Shown here: piece after piece, positions 53,363-62,576 of the stretch
Layout of the letters: each line of letters starts with the position of its first letter
Position numbering within the stretch: position 1 is the first letter of the stretch
DNA from: Acidovorax sp. NCPPB 4044
GTDB lineage: Bacteria > Pseudomonadota > Gammaproteobacteria > Burkholderiales > Burkholderiaceae_C
Reading direction: 5' to 3'
Length of the DNA stretch: 64,000 bases
Assembly: GCF_028069655.1 (NCBI RefSeq)
Contig: NZ_JAMCOS010000001.1
Coordinates: 1,022,001-1,086,000, forward strand
The notes under the pieces: generated by a model
The model's database searches: none
Seen by the model: only the letters and a program-made list of their open reading frames with translations
What the model was told of the DNA's origin: nothing
Made by a program: the position numbers and the translations under genes

Positions 53363-54583
53363 ATGCAACGTAGAAATTTCGTCAAGCTCGGCGCCGCCGC
53401 AGCGGCCCTGCAGTGCCTTCCCTCCATTGGCTTCAGCCAGCAAGGCGAGGTGTTCCGCATCGGCTCGCTCACGCCCATCACCGGCGCGGGCAGCCCCTAC
53501 GGCCCGGGCATGCAACAGGCCATCCGCCTTGCGGTGGACGAAGTGAATGCGGCCGGCGGCGCGGGCGGGCGCAAGCTCGAACTCTTCACGGAAGACGACC
53601 AGACCAAGCCCGATGCGGCGGTGCTGGCCGCCAAGAAGCTCATCGAAGTGAACAAGGTGCAGGCCGTGCTGGGCACCTGGGCCTCGGGCGTGACGCTGGC
53701 CGTGATGCCGCTCACCGAGGCGGCGGGCATCGTCCAGATGAACGTCTCGGGTGCGCCGGCCATCTCCACGCTGGACACCAGGGACCTGGTGTGGCGCTTC
53801 CAGGCCACCAACGACCGCTTCGGCGCGGCCTTCGCCGAGATCTGCGCCAAGCGCGGCTTCAAGCGCCCCGCCACCATGGCCTTCAACAACGCCTCCGGCC
53901 TGGGCAACGTGGAGGGCTTCACGCGGGTGTGGGAGAAGCGCGGCGGCAAAGTGGCGGCGCACGTCACGTACGAGCCCAGCCGCCCCAGCTACCGGAGCGA
54001 ATTGCAGAAGATCCTGGCGGCCAAGCCCGACGTGATCGTGATGGGCTCCTACCTGCCCGACACCACCATCATCCTGCGCGAATGGTTCCAGTCCGGCGCG
54101 GACAACAAATGGGTCATTCCCGGCTGGGCGGCCAATCCCGATCTCGTGAAGGCCCTGGGCCCCGAGGTGTGCGAGGGCATCATCTCGGTGGAGACCGTCT
54201 CCAACGAGAAGAGCACGTCGTACGCGCAGTTCGACGCCGCCTTCACCAAGGCCACCGGCAAGGCGGCCTCCACCAACATCTATGCCGCCATGGCCTACGA
54301 CATGGTGATCTCGCTCGCGCTGGCCATGGAAGCAGCCGGCCCCAAGGCCACGGTGGAACAGGTCAACGCCAGGCTGCGCGAGGTCTCGAATGCGCCCGGC
54401 ACCGCCGTGTATTCGTTCGCCGAAGGCAAGGCGCAGCTCGGCAAGAAGGCCAAGGTGAACTACGAGGGCGCCTCCAGCAAGCTCGACTTCGACAAGTTCG
54501 GCGATGCCACGCCCGATTTCGGCGTGTTCGTCATCGAGAAAGGACAACTGGTGCGCCGCGACGTGGTGTCGATCACGATGTGA
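53363..54583 (+). CDS. Branched-chain-type ABC transporter binding protein (LivK-like)
   Basis: A 406-residue periplasmic binding protein of the Leu/Ile/Val-binding family. A twin-arginine-type signal (RRNFVKLGAAAAAL) leads to cleavage near residue 26. The domain starts FRIGSLTPITGAGSPYGPGM and contains LAVDEVNAAGGAGGRKLELF. The natural ligand is uncertain; the amidohydrolase next door suggests an amide or peptide-like compound. Start ATG at 53363. Confidence 0.92.
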   Translation: MQRRNFVKLGAAAAALQCLPSIGFSQQGEVFRIGSLTPITGAGSPYGPGMQQAIRLAVDEVNAAGGAGGRKLELFTEDDQTKPDAAVLAAKKLIEVNKVQAVLGTWASGVTLAVMPLTEAAGIVQMNVSGAPAISTLDTRDLVWRFQATNDRFGAAFAEICAKRGFKRPATMAFNNASGLGNVEGFTRVWEKRGGKVAAHVTYEPSRPSYRSELQKILAAKPDVIVMGSYLPDTTIILREWFQSGADNKWVIPGWAANPDLVKALGPEVCEGIISVETVSNEKSTSYAQFDAAFTKATGKAASTNIYAAMAYDMVISLALAMEAAGPKATVEQVNARLREVSNAPGTAVYSFAEGKAQLGKKAKVNYEGASSKLDFDKFGDATPDFGVFVIEKGQLVRRDVVSITM

Positions 54584-54661
54584 TCGCGCATGCCGCGTGC
54601 GCGCCGGTGGCGGCGCCCGCGGCCTTCATTCGCCAAGGCGGGACCTGCACGAGATGACGCA

Positions 54662-55537
54662 ATGACCTGGATCGATTTCGCAAACCTGTTGATCAACGGA
54701 TTGATCGAAGGCCTGGTGGTGGCGTTGCCCGCGCTGGCCATGACGCTGGTGATGGGTGTCAACCGCTTTCCCAATGCGGCCACCGGCGACCTGCTCACCA
54801 CGGGGGCCTATGCGGCCGTGGCCGTGCAGATGCTGGGCGGCGTGCCGCTCTGGCTGGCCGCGCTGGCGAGCGTGGCCACCACGGCCGCCGTATCGGCCGG
54901 GTCGTACCAGCTGATCTTCCGCAAGCTGGCGGGGCGGCCCATGGTGGCCTCCATGCTGGCGGCCATCGGGCTGGGCTTCCTGCTGCGCAGCCTGATCTCG
55001 TTCTTTGCCGGGCACGACCAGCGCACCTTCGACATGCCGCTGGTGCGCGCGTGGAACTTCGGCGGCATCCGCATCCTGCCGACCGACCTGCTCATCGCGG
55101 CCATCGCCGCGGCCTGCCTGCTGGTGGTGTTCGTGCTGATCTACCGCACCAGCTTCGGTCGCCAGCTGCGCGCCGTGGCCGACAGCGCCGACCTGGCGCG
55201 CGCCAGCGGCATCCGGGCCGGTGGGCTGATGCTGTGCCTGTGGCTGCTGGTGGGCGCGCTGTCTTCCATCAGCGGGGTGCTGCTGGGCATGAAGGCCATC
55301 GTCACGCCCGAGATGGGGTGGGAGAGCCTGATCCCCGCGTTCGCCGCGATGGTGCTCGGAGGCATCGGCAGCCCGCTGGGTGCCGTGCTGGGCGCGTTGC
55401 TGCTGTGCGTGGTGCAGGAGCTGTCGGTGCCGCTGCTGGGGCCGTCGTACAAGCTCGTGCTGTCGTTCTTGGTGCTGGCGCTGGTGCTGCTGCTGCGCCC
55501 CGCCGGCATCCTGGGCCGCGTGCAACTGGTGCGCTGA
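54662..55537 (+). CDS. livH: Branched-chain-type ABC transporter permease LivH
   Basis: A 291-residue inner-membrane permease with about eight hydrophobic segments and family motifs SFGRQLRAVADSADLARASGI and LGGIGSPLGAVLGALLL. The ATG at 54662 is chosen; the frame opens 24 codons upstream. It pairs with LivM to form the channel. Confidence 0.92.
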   Translation: MTWIDFANLLINGLIEGLVVALPALAMTLVMGVNRFPNAATGDLLTTGAYAAVAVQMLGGVPLWLAALASVATTAAVSAGSYQLIFRKLAGRPMVASMLAAIGLGFLLRSLISFFAGHDQRTFDMPLVRAWNFGGIRILPTDLLIAAIAAACLLVVFVLIYRTSFGRQLRAVADSADLARASGIRAGGLMLCLWLLVGALSSISGVLLGMKAIVTPEMGWESLIPAFAAMVLGGIGSPLGAVLGALLLCVVQELSVPLLGPSYKLVLSFLVLALVLLLRPAGILGRVQLVR

Positions 55538-55550
55538 AGGAGGCCGATCC

Positions 55551-56432
55551 ATGATTGCTTATCTCTGTGCCATCGGCATCGTCGCGCTCATCTACTGCCT
55601 GCTGGCCCTGGGCCTGAACCTGCAGTTCGGGTTGACCCGGCTCGTGAACTTCGGCGTGGTGGCGTTCTTCGCCGTGGGGGCCTACACCTCGGGGCTGCTG
55701 TCGCTCCAGGGCGTGCCCCTGGTGGTGTGCTTCATCGCGGCGGGCGTGCTGTCGGGCCTGCTGGCGCTGCCCATCGGCCTCCTGTCGCTGCGGCTGCGCG
55801 ACGACTACCTGGCCATCGTCACGCTCGGCTTCTCCGAGGCCGTGCGCATCACCATCCAGCAGGAAAGCTGGCTGACGAAGGGCGTGCAGGGCCTGCCGGG
55901 CCTGCCCAAGCTGTTCGCGGGGTGGGGCGGCGGCCTGTCCGACGTGGCCATCTTCACGGTGCTGGCCGTGATCGTGGGCCTGGTGTGCTGGGGCACCGTG
56001 CGGCTCACGCGCAGCCCCTTCGGGCGCCTGCTCAAGGCCATCGGCGACGACGAGGCCGCGCTGTCGGCGCTGGGCAAGGACCCGGCCCGCTTCAAGGTGC
56101 AGGTGTTCATGCTGGGGGCGGCGCTGGCCGGCGTGGCAGGCGCGTTCTACGCGCACTTCATCACCTTCATCACGCCGGAGCAGTTCATACCGCTCATCAC
56201 GTTCTATGTGTGGATGGGGCTCGTCATGGGCGGGTCGGGCTCGGTGCGCGGCGCCATGTTCGGTTCGCTGCTGCTGATGGTCTTCCTGGAGGGCTCGCGC
56301 TTCGCCAAGGACTGGGTGCCGGGCGTGTCGGAGGTGGGCATGGCGAGCCTGCGGCTGGCGGCCGTGGGGCTGGCGCTGATCCTGGTGACGCTCTACCGGC
56401 CCCACGGCCTGTTCGGAGGCAAGGCGAAATGA
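55551..56432 (+). CDS. livM: Branched-chain-type ABC transporter permease LivM
   Basis: A 293-residue permease partner of LivH. It contains LALGLNLQFGLTRLVNFG, RLRDDYLAIVTLGFSEAVRI and the SPFGRLLKAIGDDEAALSALG loop that contacts the ATPases. A strong ribosome site (AAGGAGG) precedes the ATG at 55551. Its stop overlaps livG by four bases. Confidence 0.93.
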   Translation: MIAYLCAIGIVALIYCLLALGLNLQFGLTRLVNFGVVAFFAVGAYTSGLLSLQGVPLVVCFIAAGVLSGLLALPIGLLSLRLRDDYLAIVTLGFSEAVRITIQQESWLTKGVQGLPGLPKLFAGWGGGLSDVAIFTVLAVIVGLVCWGTVRLTRSPFGRLLKAIGDDEAALSALGKDPARFKVQVFMLGAALAGVAGAFYAHFITFITPEQFIPLITFYVWMGLVMGGSGSVRGAMFGSLLLMVFLEGSRFAKDWVPGVSEVGMASLRLAAVGLALILVTLYRPHGLFGGKAK

Positions 56433-57190
56433 GCATGCTCAACGTGGAATCCGTGACCCGGCTGTTCGGCGGCTTCAAGGCCGTGGACGGCGTATCGCTG
56501 CAGCTGGCCGACCGGGAGATCCTGGGCATCGCCGGCACCAACGGCGCCGGCAAGAGCACGCTGTTCGCGGCCATCGCGGGCCAGCAGCCGGCCGACCTGG
56601 GGCGCATCATGTTCGGCGGGCAGGACATCACCCGCGTGCCGCCGTACCGGCGTGCGCGCATGGGCCTGGTGCGCACCTTCCAGATCCCGCGGGAGTTCAA
56701 GAGCCTGACGGTGCACGAGAACCTCATGGCCGCGGCCGCCAACCCGCAGGGCGAGCGGCTGTTGAATGCCTTCTTCCAGACCCGCAGCCTGCGTGCGCAC
56801 GAGGCGCAGCTGGCCGCCAAGGCCGATGGCATCCTGCAGTTCCTGAACCTGGCGCGCGTGCGCGACGAGCCGGCCGGGGGGCTGTCGGGCGGGCAGAAGA
56901 AGCTGGTGGAACTGGGCCGCGTGCTCATGCTCGACCCGCGCTGCATCCTGCTCGACGAACCCTTCGCCGGGGTGAACCCGGTGCTGATCGAAGAAATCTG
57001 CGACCGCGTGCGCGAACTGCAGGACCGCGGAATCGCCTTCATCGTGATCGAGCACCACCTGCAGGCGCTCAAGGCGCTGTCGCACCGGATGATCGTGATG
57101 GACCGGGGCCGCATCCTGGCCGAGGGCGACCCGCACACCGTGCTGGACGACCCGCGCGTGCAGGAAGCCTACATGGGGGGGGTGGTATGA
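56429..57190 (+). CDS. livG: Branched-chain-type ABC transporter ATPase LivG
   Basis: A 253-residue ATPase. Walker A GTNGAGKST, signature LSGGQKKLVELGRVLM, Walker B CILLDEPFAGVNP and H-loop IEHHL are intact. The start overlaps livM (ATGA) and the end overlaps livF by four bases, so all are coupled. It energises the importer together with LivF. Confidence 0.94.
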   Translation: MSMLNVESVTRLFGGFKAVDGVSLQLADREILGIAGTNGAGKSTLFAAIAGQQPADLGRIMFGGQDITRVPPYRRARMGLVRTFQIPREFKSLTVHENLMAAAANPQGERLLNAFFQTRSLRAHEAQLAAKADGILQFLNLARVRDEPAGGLSGGQKKLVELGRVLMLDPRCILLDEPFAGVNPVLIEEICDRVRELQDRGIAFIVIEHHLQALKALSHRMIVMDRGRILAEGDPHTVLDDPRVQEAYMGGVV

Positions 57191-57900
57191 GCGAAGCACG
57201 CAATCTGCTGCAGATCGGGCAGCTGCGCGGGGGGTATTCGGACGTGGACATCATCCACGGCATCGACCTGTCGGTGGCGCCGGGGCAGATCGTCACCATT
57301 GCCGGCACCAACGGCGCGGGCAAGTCCACGCTGGTGAAGGCGCTGCTGGGCCTGCTGCCGCGCGTGGAGGGCCGCATCCACCTGGACGGGCGCGACATCA
57401 CCCGCCTGCCGGCCGAGGACCGCTTCGACGCGGGCCTGGCCTACGTGCCGCAGGTGGCCAACGTCTTTCCCTCGCTCACCGTGCGCGAGAACCTGCTGGT
57501 GGTGCGCGGCGTGCCCCACGTCAAGCGCCGCATGGACGCGGTGCTGGCCGACTTTCCCGCGCTGATGGAGCGCCTGCCGCAGCCCGCCAGCAACCTCTCG
57601 GGCGGAGAGCGCCAGCAGCTGGCTTTTGCCCGCGCGCTGATGCCTTCGCCGCGCATCATGGTGCTGGACGAGCCCACGGCCGCGCTGGCGCCCTCGCTCG
57701 TGGGCAAGGTGTTCGACATGGTGCAGACGCTGCCAGCGGCCGGCGTGGCCGTGCTCATGGTGGAGCAGCGCGCGCGCCAGGCGCTCACCATCAGCCAGCA
57801 GGGCTACATCCTCGACCAGGGGCGCTGTGTGCTGAGCGGGCCCGCGTGCGGCCTGCTGGAAGACCAGCGCATGGCGCAGCTCTACCTGGGCAACCACTGA
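57187..57900 (+). CDS. livF: Branched-chain-type ABC transporter ATPase LivF
   Basis: A 237-residue ATPase partner of LivG. Walker A GTNGAGKST, signature LSGGERQQLAFARALM and Walker B IMVLDEPTAALAP are present. It is the last gene of the operon and is convergent with the universal stress protein gene 15 bases away. Confidence 0.94.
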   Translation: MSEARNLLQIGQLRGGYSDVDIIHGIDLSVAPGQIVTIAGTNGAGKSTLVKALLGLLPRVEGRIHLDGRDITRLPAEDRFDAGLAYVPQVANVFPSLTVRENLLVVRGVPHVKRRMDAVLADFPALMERLPQPASNLSGGERQQLAFARALMPSPRIMVLDEPTAALAPSLVGKVFDMVQTLPAAGVAVLMVEQRARQALTISQQGYILDQGRCVLSGPACGLLEDQRMAQLYLGNH

Positions 57901-57915
57901 ACGGGCGGCCCTGCG

Positions 57916-58362
57916 TCAGCGCAGCACGAGCACCGGCACCTGCGAGTGCGTCAGCACATGCTGCGTCTCGCTGCCCAGCAGCAGGCGCTTGAGGCCCTTG
58001 CGGCCGTGCGATGCCATCACGATCAGGTCGCACCGCTGCTTGGTGGCTGCCGCGATGATGGCCTCGGCCACCAGGTCCGATTTGGCGACCAGCGCCTTCA
58101 CCTTCACACCCTGGGCTGCGCCCTGCGCACGGATGCCGTCCACCAGTGCCTGGGCCTGCGCGGCCCATTCGCCTTCGATGCGGCGCGCCTCTGCGGCATC
58201 CACGGGCGATCCGCCCTCGAAATAGCTGCGCGGATAGCGCGGCACGACCTTGAGCACCATGGCCTGGCCGCCCGCGAGCCGGGCGAGGCAGAGCCCATGC
58301 TCCACCGCCTTGGCGGACAGATCGGAACCATCGGTGGCAATGAGAATGCGCTGGTAGGGCAT
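57916..58362 (-). CDS. Universal stress protein (UspA family)
   Basis: A 148-residue UspA-fold protein. The N-terminal RILIATDGSDLSAKA and C-terminal VMASHGRKGLKRLLLGSET (ATP-binding G-2x-G-9x-G(S/T)) are typical. A very good ribosome site (GAGGAGG) precedes the ATG at 58362. Its promoter region holds an FNR-type box at the position expected for activation, so it is probably induced when oxygen is low, as other Usp proteins next to cbb3 genes are. Confidence 0.93.
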   Translation of the reverse strand: MPYQRILIATDGSDLSAKAVEHGLCLARLAGGQAMVLKVVPRYPRSYFEGGSPVDAAEARRIEGEWAAQAQALVDGIRAQGAAQGVKVKALVAKSDLVAEAIIAAATKQRCDLIVMASHGRKGLKRLLLGSETQHVLTHSQVPVLVLR

Positions 58363-58456
58363 CGGTAACCTCCTCGGGGCTTGGAATCCAGGGGCCGCCC
58401 GTCGCAACCGGGCGATGGCGGTGCCGACAGGTTAGGGCGCCGCTGCGGCCGATGTC

Positions 58457-58470
58457 TTGACATGGGTCAA
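58457..58470. promoter_or_regulatory. FNR/Anr-type box upstream of the universal stress gene
   Basis: TTGAC-ATGG-GTCAA is a perfect inverted repeat of the FNR type. On the minus strand a -10-like TAACCT (58434 down to 58429) lies about 32 bases from its centre, exactly as in class II FNR-activated promoters of the usp gene. It is also close to the start of the divergent ATPase gene (36 bases), where it might affect both. Confidence 0.7.
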
Positions 58471-58505
58471 TGTGGGCCAGGGCGATGAAGCCTAGCCTCC
58501 AGGCC

Positions 58506-60917
58506 ATGATGTCCGAAACCTCCGTGCCCCTGCCGCCGGCCGACCCTGGGGCGGCGTCCGAGCTGCTCGACGATCCGCAGGAGTGGCCCGCCTTCGGCCG
58601 GCCCCGGCCCCTGCAGGAGGGCGCACCCGGCAGTGCGGCGCAAGACCCGGCAGCCGGCATCTGGGAATCGCATGTGGTGCTGGGCGGCATGCATTGCGCG
58701 GCCTGCGCGCTCACCGTGGAAGACGCGCTGCGCGGCGTGCCCGGCGTGCTGCAGGCCGAGGTGAGTGCGGCCACGCACCGCGCCCGAGTGGTGTGGGATG
58801 CGCGGCGGGTTCGCCCCTCGGGCTGGATGGCCGCAGTGGCGCGTGCTGGCTATCCCGCGCTGCCGGCCATGGATGCGCTCGCTCGTGAGCAGCGCCGCCG
58901 CGAGGGCCGCAAGGCGCTGTGGCGCTGGCTGGTGGCGGGCTTCTGCATGATGCAGGTGATGATGTACGCGTGGCCCGCGTACGTGGCCCAGCCCGGCGAT
59001 CTTTCCGCCGAGATGGAGCGGCTGCTGCGCTGGGCGTCCTGGGTCATCACGCTGCCGATGATGATCTTCTCGTGCGGGCCGTTCTTTTCGAGCGCCCTGC
59101 GCGACCTGCGGCTGCGCCGCGTGAGCATGGACCTGCCCGTGGCGCTGGGCATGGGCATCACCTTCGTCGTCAGCACGGCGGGCACCTTCGAGCCGTCCGG
59201 CATCTTCGGGCGCGAGGTCTACTACGACTCGCTCACCATGTTCGTGTTCTTCCTGCTCACGGGGCGGTGGCTGGAAGGGCGCCTGCGCGACCGCACGGCA
59301 GGGGCGCTCGAAGCGGTGATGAACCGGCTGCCCGACAGCGTGGAGCGGCGCGGCGAGGACGGTGTCTTCACGCGCGTGGCGGTGCGCCGGCTGGCTGCGG
59401 GCGACCGCATCCGCGTGCTGCCGGGCGAGGCCTTCCCGGCCGATGGCTGCATCGAGCGCGGCAGCACGCAGGTGGACGAGGCGCTGCTCACGGGCGAATC
59501 GACGCCATTGCCCCGGGGCGAAGGCGCCACGGTGGCCGCGGGCAGCTACAACCTGCGCTCGCCGGTGCAAGTGCGCGTGGAGCGCGTGGGCGGCACCACG
59601 CGCTTTGCCGAGATCGTGGCCCTGATGGAGGCGGCTTCCGCGCAGAAGCCCCGCCTCGCGCAGCTGGCGGACCGCATCGCACGGCCCTTCCTCGTCGGCG
59701 TGCTCGTGGCTGCGGGGCTGGCCGCCGCCTGGTGGTGGCCGCGCGACCCAGAGCATGCGCTCATGGTCGCAGTGGCCGTGCTCATCGTGACCTGCCCCTG
59801 CGCGCTGTCGCTGGCCACGCCGGTGGCCATGCTCACGGCCGCGGGTGCGCTGGCCCGCGAAGGCGTGCTGGTGCGCAACCTGCAGGGCCTGGAAGCGCTG
59901 GCCGCGGTGGACACGGTGGTGTTCGACAAGACGGGCACGCTCACGCGCGACGGCATCGGGATCGCCGCGGTGCACCCCGCAGAGGGTTTCTCGCACGCGG
60001 AGGCCCTGGCGCTGGCCGCGGCGCTGGCGCGGCATTCGCTGCATCCGCTCTCGCGCGCGCTCGTGGAGGCGGCCGGTGCATTGCCGGGCACGGCTGCGCG
60101 GTGGCGGTTGAGCGATGTGCGCGAGGTGGCCGGCCAGGGGCTGGTGGCCCGCGTGGTCGATGCCGAAGGCCGGCGCGCGCCGGCCACGCTGCGCCTGGGC
60201 AAGCCGCAGGGCCCCGTGGAATCCGGCGTCCAGCAGGTCTCGCTGTGCGCCGAGCCGGTGGAGGAGGGCGGCAGCGGTGCCGCAGGTACCGGCTGGCCGG
60301 CCGAAGTGGCGCGTTTCGATTGGCGCGAAGACCTGCGGGCCGATGCCGCAGGCGTGGTGCACCGCCTGCGCGCGGCCGGCGTTGCGGTCGAGCTGCTGTC
60401 CGGAGACCGGGCCGAGGCCGTGGCGCGCGTGGCCGCGAGCGCGGGCATCGATACCGCCCGCGGCAACTGCTCTCCGCACGACAAGCTCGCGCGCATGCGG
60501 GCCTTGCAGGCCGAGGGCCGCCGCGTGGCGATGGTGGGCGACGGGCTCAACGATGGGCCCGTGCTCGCCGGCGCGCACGTGTCGTTCGCGTTCGGGCGGG
60601 CGGTGCCGCTGGCGCGGTCGCGCTCCGACTTCGTGGTGATGGGAGACCAGTTGGCGCTGGTGGAGCGCAGCGTGCAACTGGCGCGCCGCACGTTGCGCGT
60701 GGTGCGGCAGAACCTTGCCTGGGCTGCCGCCTACAACGCGCTGTGCGTGCCGCTGGCCGTGGTGGGCTGGATGCCGGCTTGGCTCGCCGGCCTCGGGATG
60801 GCGCTCAGCTCGCTGCTGGTGGTGGCGAACGCCGCCCGGCTTGCGCGCGCCGCACGGACTGCCGTACCTGGGCAACCCACAGCCCCTGCCGCGCAGCCCC
60901 GCCTGGGAGCCGTGTGA
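58506..60917 (+). CDS. ccoI: cbb3 oxidase copper ATPase CcoI (FixI-type)
   Basis: A P1B-type ATPase of about 803 residues that supplies copper for cbb3 oxidase assembly. It has an N-terminal metal-binding CxxC (GGMHCAACALTVED), about eight membrane helices, the ion-channel motif TCPCALSLATP, phosphorylation site DKTGTLT and the HSLHP motif. The hinge reads GDGLNDGPVL rather than the common GDGINDAPVL. Two tandem ATGs lie at 58506 and 58509; an in-frame ATG at 58470 overlaps the FNR box and is less likely. The gene stop overlaps ccoS. Confidence 0.92.
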   Translation: MMSETSVPLPPADPGAASELLDDPQEWPAFGRPRPLQEGAPGSAAQDPAAGIWESHVVLGGMHCAACALTVEDALRGVPGVLQAEVSAATHRARVVWDARRVRPSGWMAAVARAGYPALPAMDALAREQRRREGRKALWRWLVAGFCMMQVMMYAWPAYVAQPGDLSAEMERLLRWASWVITLPMMIFSCGPFFSSALRDLRLRRVSMDLPVALGMGITFVVSTAGTFEPSGIFGREVYYDSLTMFVFFLLTGRWLEGRLRDRTAGALEAVMNRLPDSVERRGEDGVFTRVAVRRLAAGDRIRVLPGEAFPADGCIERGSTQVDEALLTGESTPLPRGEGATVAAGSYNLRSPVQVRVERVGGTTRFAEIVALMEAASAQKPRLAQLADRIARPFLVGVLVAAGLAAAWWWPRDPEHALMVAVAVLIVTCPCALSLATPVAMLTAAGALAREGVLVRNLQGLEALAAVDTVVFDKTGTLTRDGIGIAAVHPAEGFSHAEALALAAALARHSLHPLSRALVEAAGALPGTAARWRLSDVREVAGQGLVARVVDAEGRRAPATLRLGKPQGPVESGVQQVSLCAEPVEEGGSGAAGTGWPAEVARFDWREDLRADAAGVVHRLRAAGVAVELLSGDRAEAVARVAASAGIDTARGNCSPHDKLARMRALQAEGRRVAMVGDGLNDGPVLAGAHVSFAFGRAVPLARSRSDFVVMGDQLALVERSVQLARRTLRVVRQNLAWAAAYNALCVPLAVVGWMPAWLAGLGMALSSLLVVANAARLARAARTAVPGQPTAPAAQPRLGAV

Positions 60918-61054
60918 TGGACATCCTGTACCTGCTGATCCCTTTGTCGGTCGTGCTCGTGCTGCTCATCCTCGTCGGGCTCTGGTGGGCCATCGACCGT
61001 GGCCAATTCGAGAACGTCGAGCAGGAAGGCGAACGCATTCTTCGGGACGATTGA
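60917..61054 (+). CDS. ccoS: cbb3 oxidase maturation protein CcoS
   Basis: A 45-residue single-helix protein ([20 protein letters not shown], then [11 protein letters not shown]), typical of CcoS, needed for cofactor loading into CcoN. Its ATG shares a base with the ccoI stop (TGATG). The stop overlaps the FNR box that drives ccoN. Confidence 0.92.
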   Translation: MDILYLLIPLSVVLVLLILVGLWWAIDRGQFENVEQEGERILRDD

Positions 61055-61064
61055 CGTTCGTCAA
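61051..61064. promoter_or_regulatory. FNR/Anr-type box ahead of ccoNOQP
   Basis: TTGAC-GTTC-GTCAA is a perfect FNR-type inverted repeat. A -10-like CAAAAT (61087-61092) lies 32 bases from its centre, the class II activation spacing, and puts the start of transcription near 61099, 20 bases before ccoN. Low-oxygen induction of the oxidase is expected. Confidence 0.75.
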
Positions 61065-61118
61065 AGGCTTTCCGTTCCCCCCTCGTCAAAATTTGTAAGC
61101 AATATAAAGAGGTGCCCG

Positions 61119-62558
61119 ATGGATTCTTCTGTCTCGAATGCCGCGCACTACAACGACACGGTCGTGCGGCAGTTTTCAATCATGGCCGTCGTGTGGGGCG
61201 TGGTTGGCATGCTGGTGGGCGTGATCATCGCCGCGCAGCTCGCCTGGCCCGAACTCAACTTCGGCATCCCCTGGCTCAGCTATGGCCGCCTGCGGCCGCT
61301 GCACACCAACGCGGTGATCTTCGCGTTCGGCGGCTGCGCGCTGTTCGCCACCAGCTACTACGTGGTGCAGCGCACGGGGCAGGTCCGTCTCTTCGCAGGC
61401 CGGCTCGCGTCGTTCACGTTCTGGGGATGGCAGGCGGTCATCGTGGCCGCGGCCATCAGCCTGCCGCTGGGCTACACCACCGGCAAGGAGTACGCCGAGC
61501 TGGAGTGGCCCATCGACATCCTGATCACGCTGGTGTGGGTGTCCTATGCCATCGTGTTCTTCGGCACCGTGGGCAAGCGCCGCGTGCGCCACATCTACGT
61601 GGCCAACTGGTTCTTCGGCGGGTTCATCCTGGCGGTGGCGCTGCTGCACGTGGTCAATAGCGCGGAAGTTCCTGCGGGCTGGATGAAGAGCTATTCGGCT
61701 TATGCGGGCGTGCAGGACGCCATGGTCCAGTGGTGGTACGGCCACAATGCCGTGGGCTTCTTCCTCACGGCCGGGTTCCTGGGAATGATGTACTACTTCA
61801 TTCCGAAGCAGGCCGGCCGCCCGGTGTACTCGTACCGCCTGTCGATCGTGCACTTCTGGGCGCTGATCTTCACCTATATGTGGGCGGGTCCCCACCACCT
61901 GCACTACACCGCGCTGCCCGACTGGACGCAGTCCGTGGGCATGGTGTTCTCCCTCATCCTGCTGGCACCCAGCTGGGGCGGGATGATCAACGGCGTGATG
62001 ACGCTCTCGGGCGCCTGGCACAAGCTGCGCGAAGACCCCATCCTGCGCTTCCTGATCGTGTCGCTGTCGTTCTACGGCATGGCCACGTTCGAGGGCCCGA
62101 TGATGTCCATCAAGACCGTCAACGCCCTGAGCCACTACACCGACTGGACCGTGGGCCACGTGCACGCCGGCGCGCTCGGCTGGGTCGGCCTCATCACCAT
62201 GGGCTCGCTCTACTACCTCGTGCCGCGCCTGTTCGGCCGCGAAAAGATGCACTCCATCAAGGCGATCGAGCTGCATTTCTGGCTGTCCACCATCGGCATC
62301 GTGCTCTACATCGCCGCGATGTGGATCGCCGGCGTCATGCAGGGCCTGATGTGGCGCGCGGTCAATGCCGACGGCACGCTCACCTACACCTTCGTGGAAA
62401 GCGTGAAAGCCACCTATCCGTTCTACGTCATCCGTTTCTCCGGCGGTCTGCTGTACCTGGGCGGCATGCTGGTGATGGCCTGGAACGTCTGGAAGACCGC
62501 CATGGCCGGCCGCTCGGTCAAGGTGCAGATCCCGGTCGTGGGCCCGGCCCACGCCTGA
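61119..62558 (+). CDS. ccoN: cbb3-type cytochrome c oxidase subunit I
   Basis: A 479-residue catalytic subunit with about twelve membrane helices. Heme and CuB ligand histidines are visible in [39 protein letters not shown] and [11 protein letters not shown]. It reduces oxygen to water with high affinity under microaerobic conditions. The ATG at 61119 follows an AAAGAGG ribosome site; the frame opens 40 codons upstream through ccoS in another phase. Confidence 0.96.
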   Translation: MDSSVSNAAHYNDTVVRQFSIMAVVWGVVGMLVGVIIAAQLAWPELNFGIPWLSYGRLRPLHTNAVIFAFGGCALFATSYYVVQRTGQVRLFAGRLASFTFWGWQAVIVAAAISLPLGYTTGKEYAELEWPIDILITLVWVSYAIVFFGTVGKRRVRHIYVANWFFGGFILAVALLHVVNSAEVPAGWMKSYSAYAGVQDAMVQWWYGHNAVGFFLTAGFLGMMYYFIPKQAGRPVYSYRLSIVHFWALIFTYMWAGPHHLHYTALPDWTQSVGMVFSLILLAPSWGGMINGVMTLSGAWHKLREDPILRFLIVSLSFYGMATFEGPMMSIKTVNALSHYTDWTVGHVHAGALGWVGLITMGSLYYLVPRLFGREKMHSIKAIELHFWLSTIGIVLYIAAMWIAGVMQGLMWRAVNADGTLTYTFVESVKATYPFYVIRFSGGLLYLGGMLVMAWNVWKTAMAGRSVKVQIPVVGPAHA

Positions 62559-62576
62559 AACCCGAGGAGCGCATTC

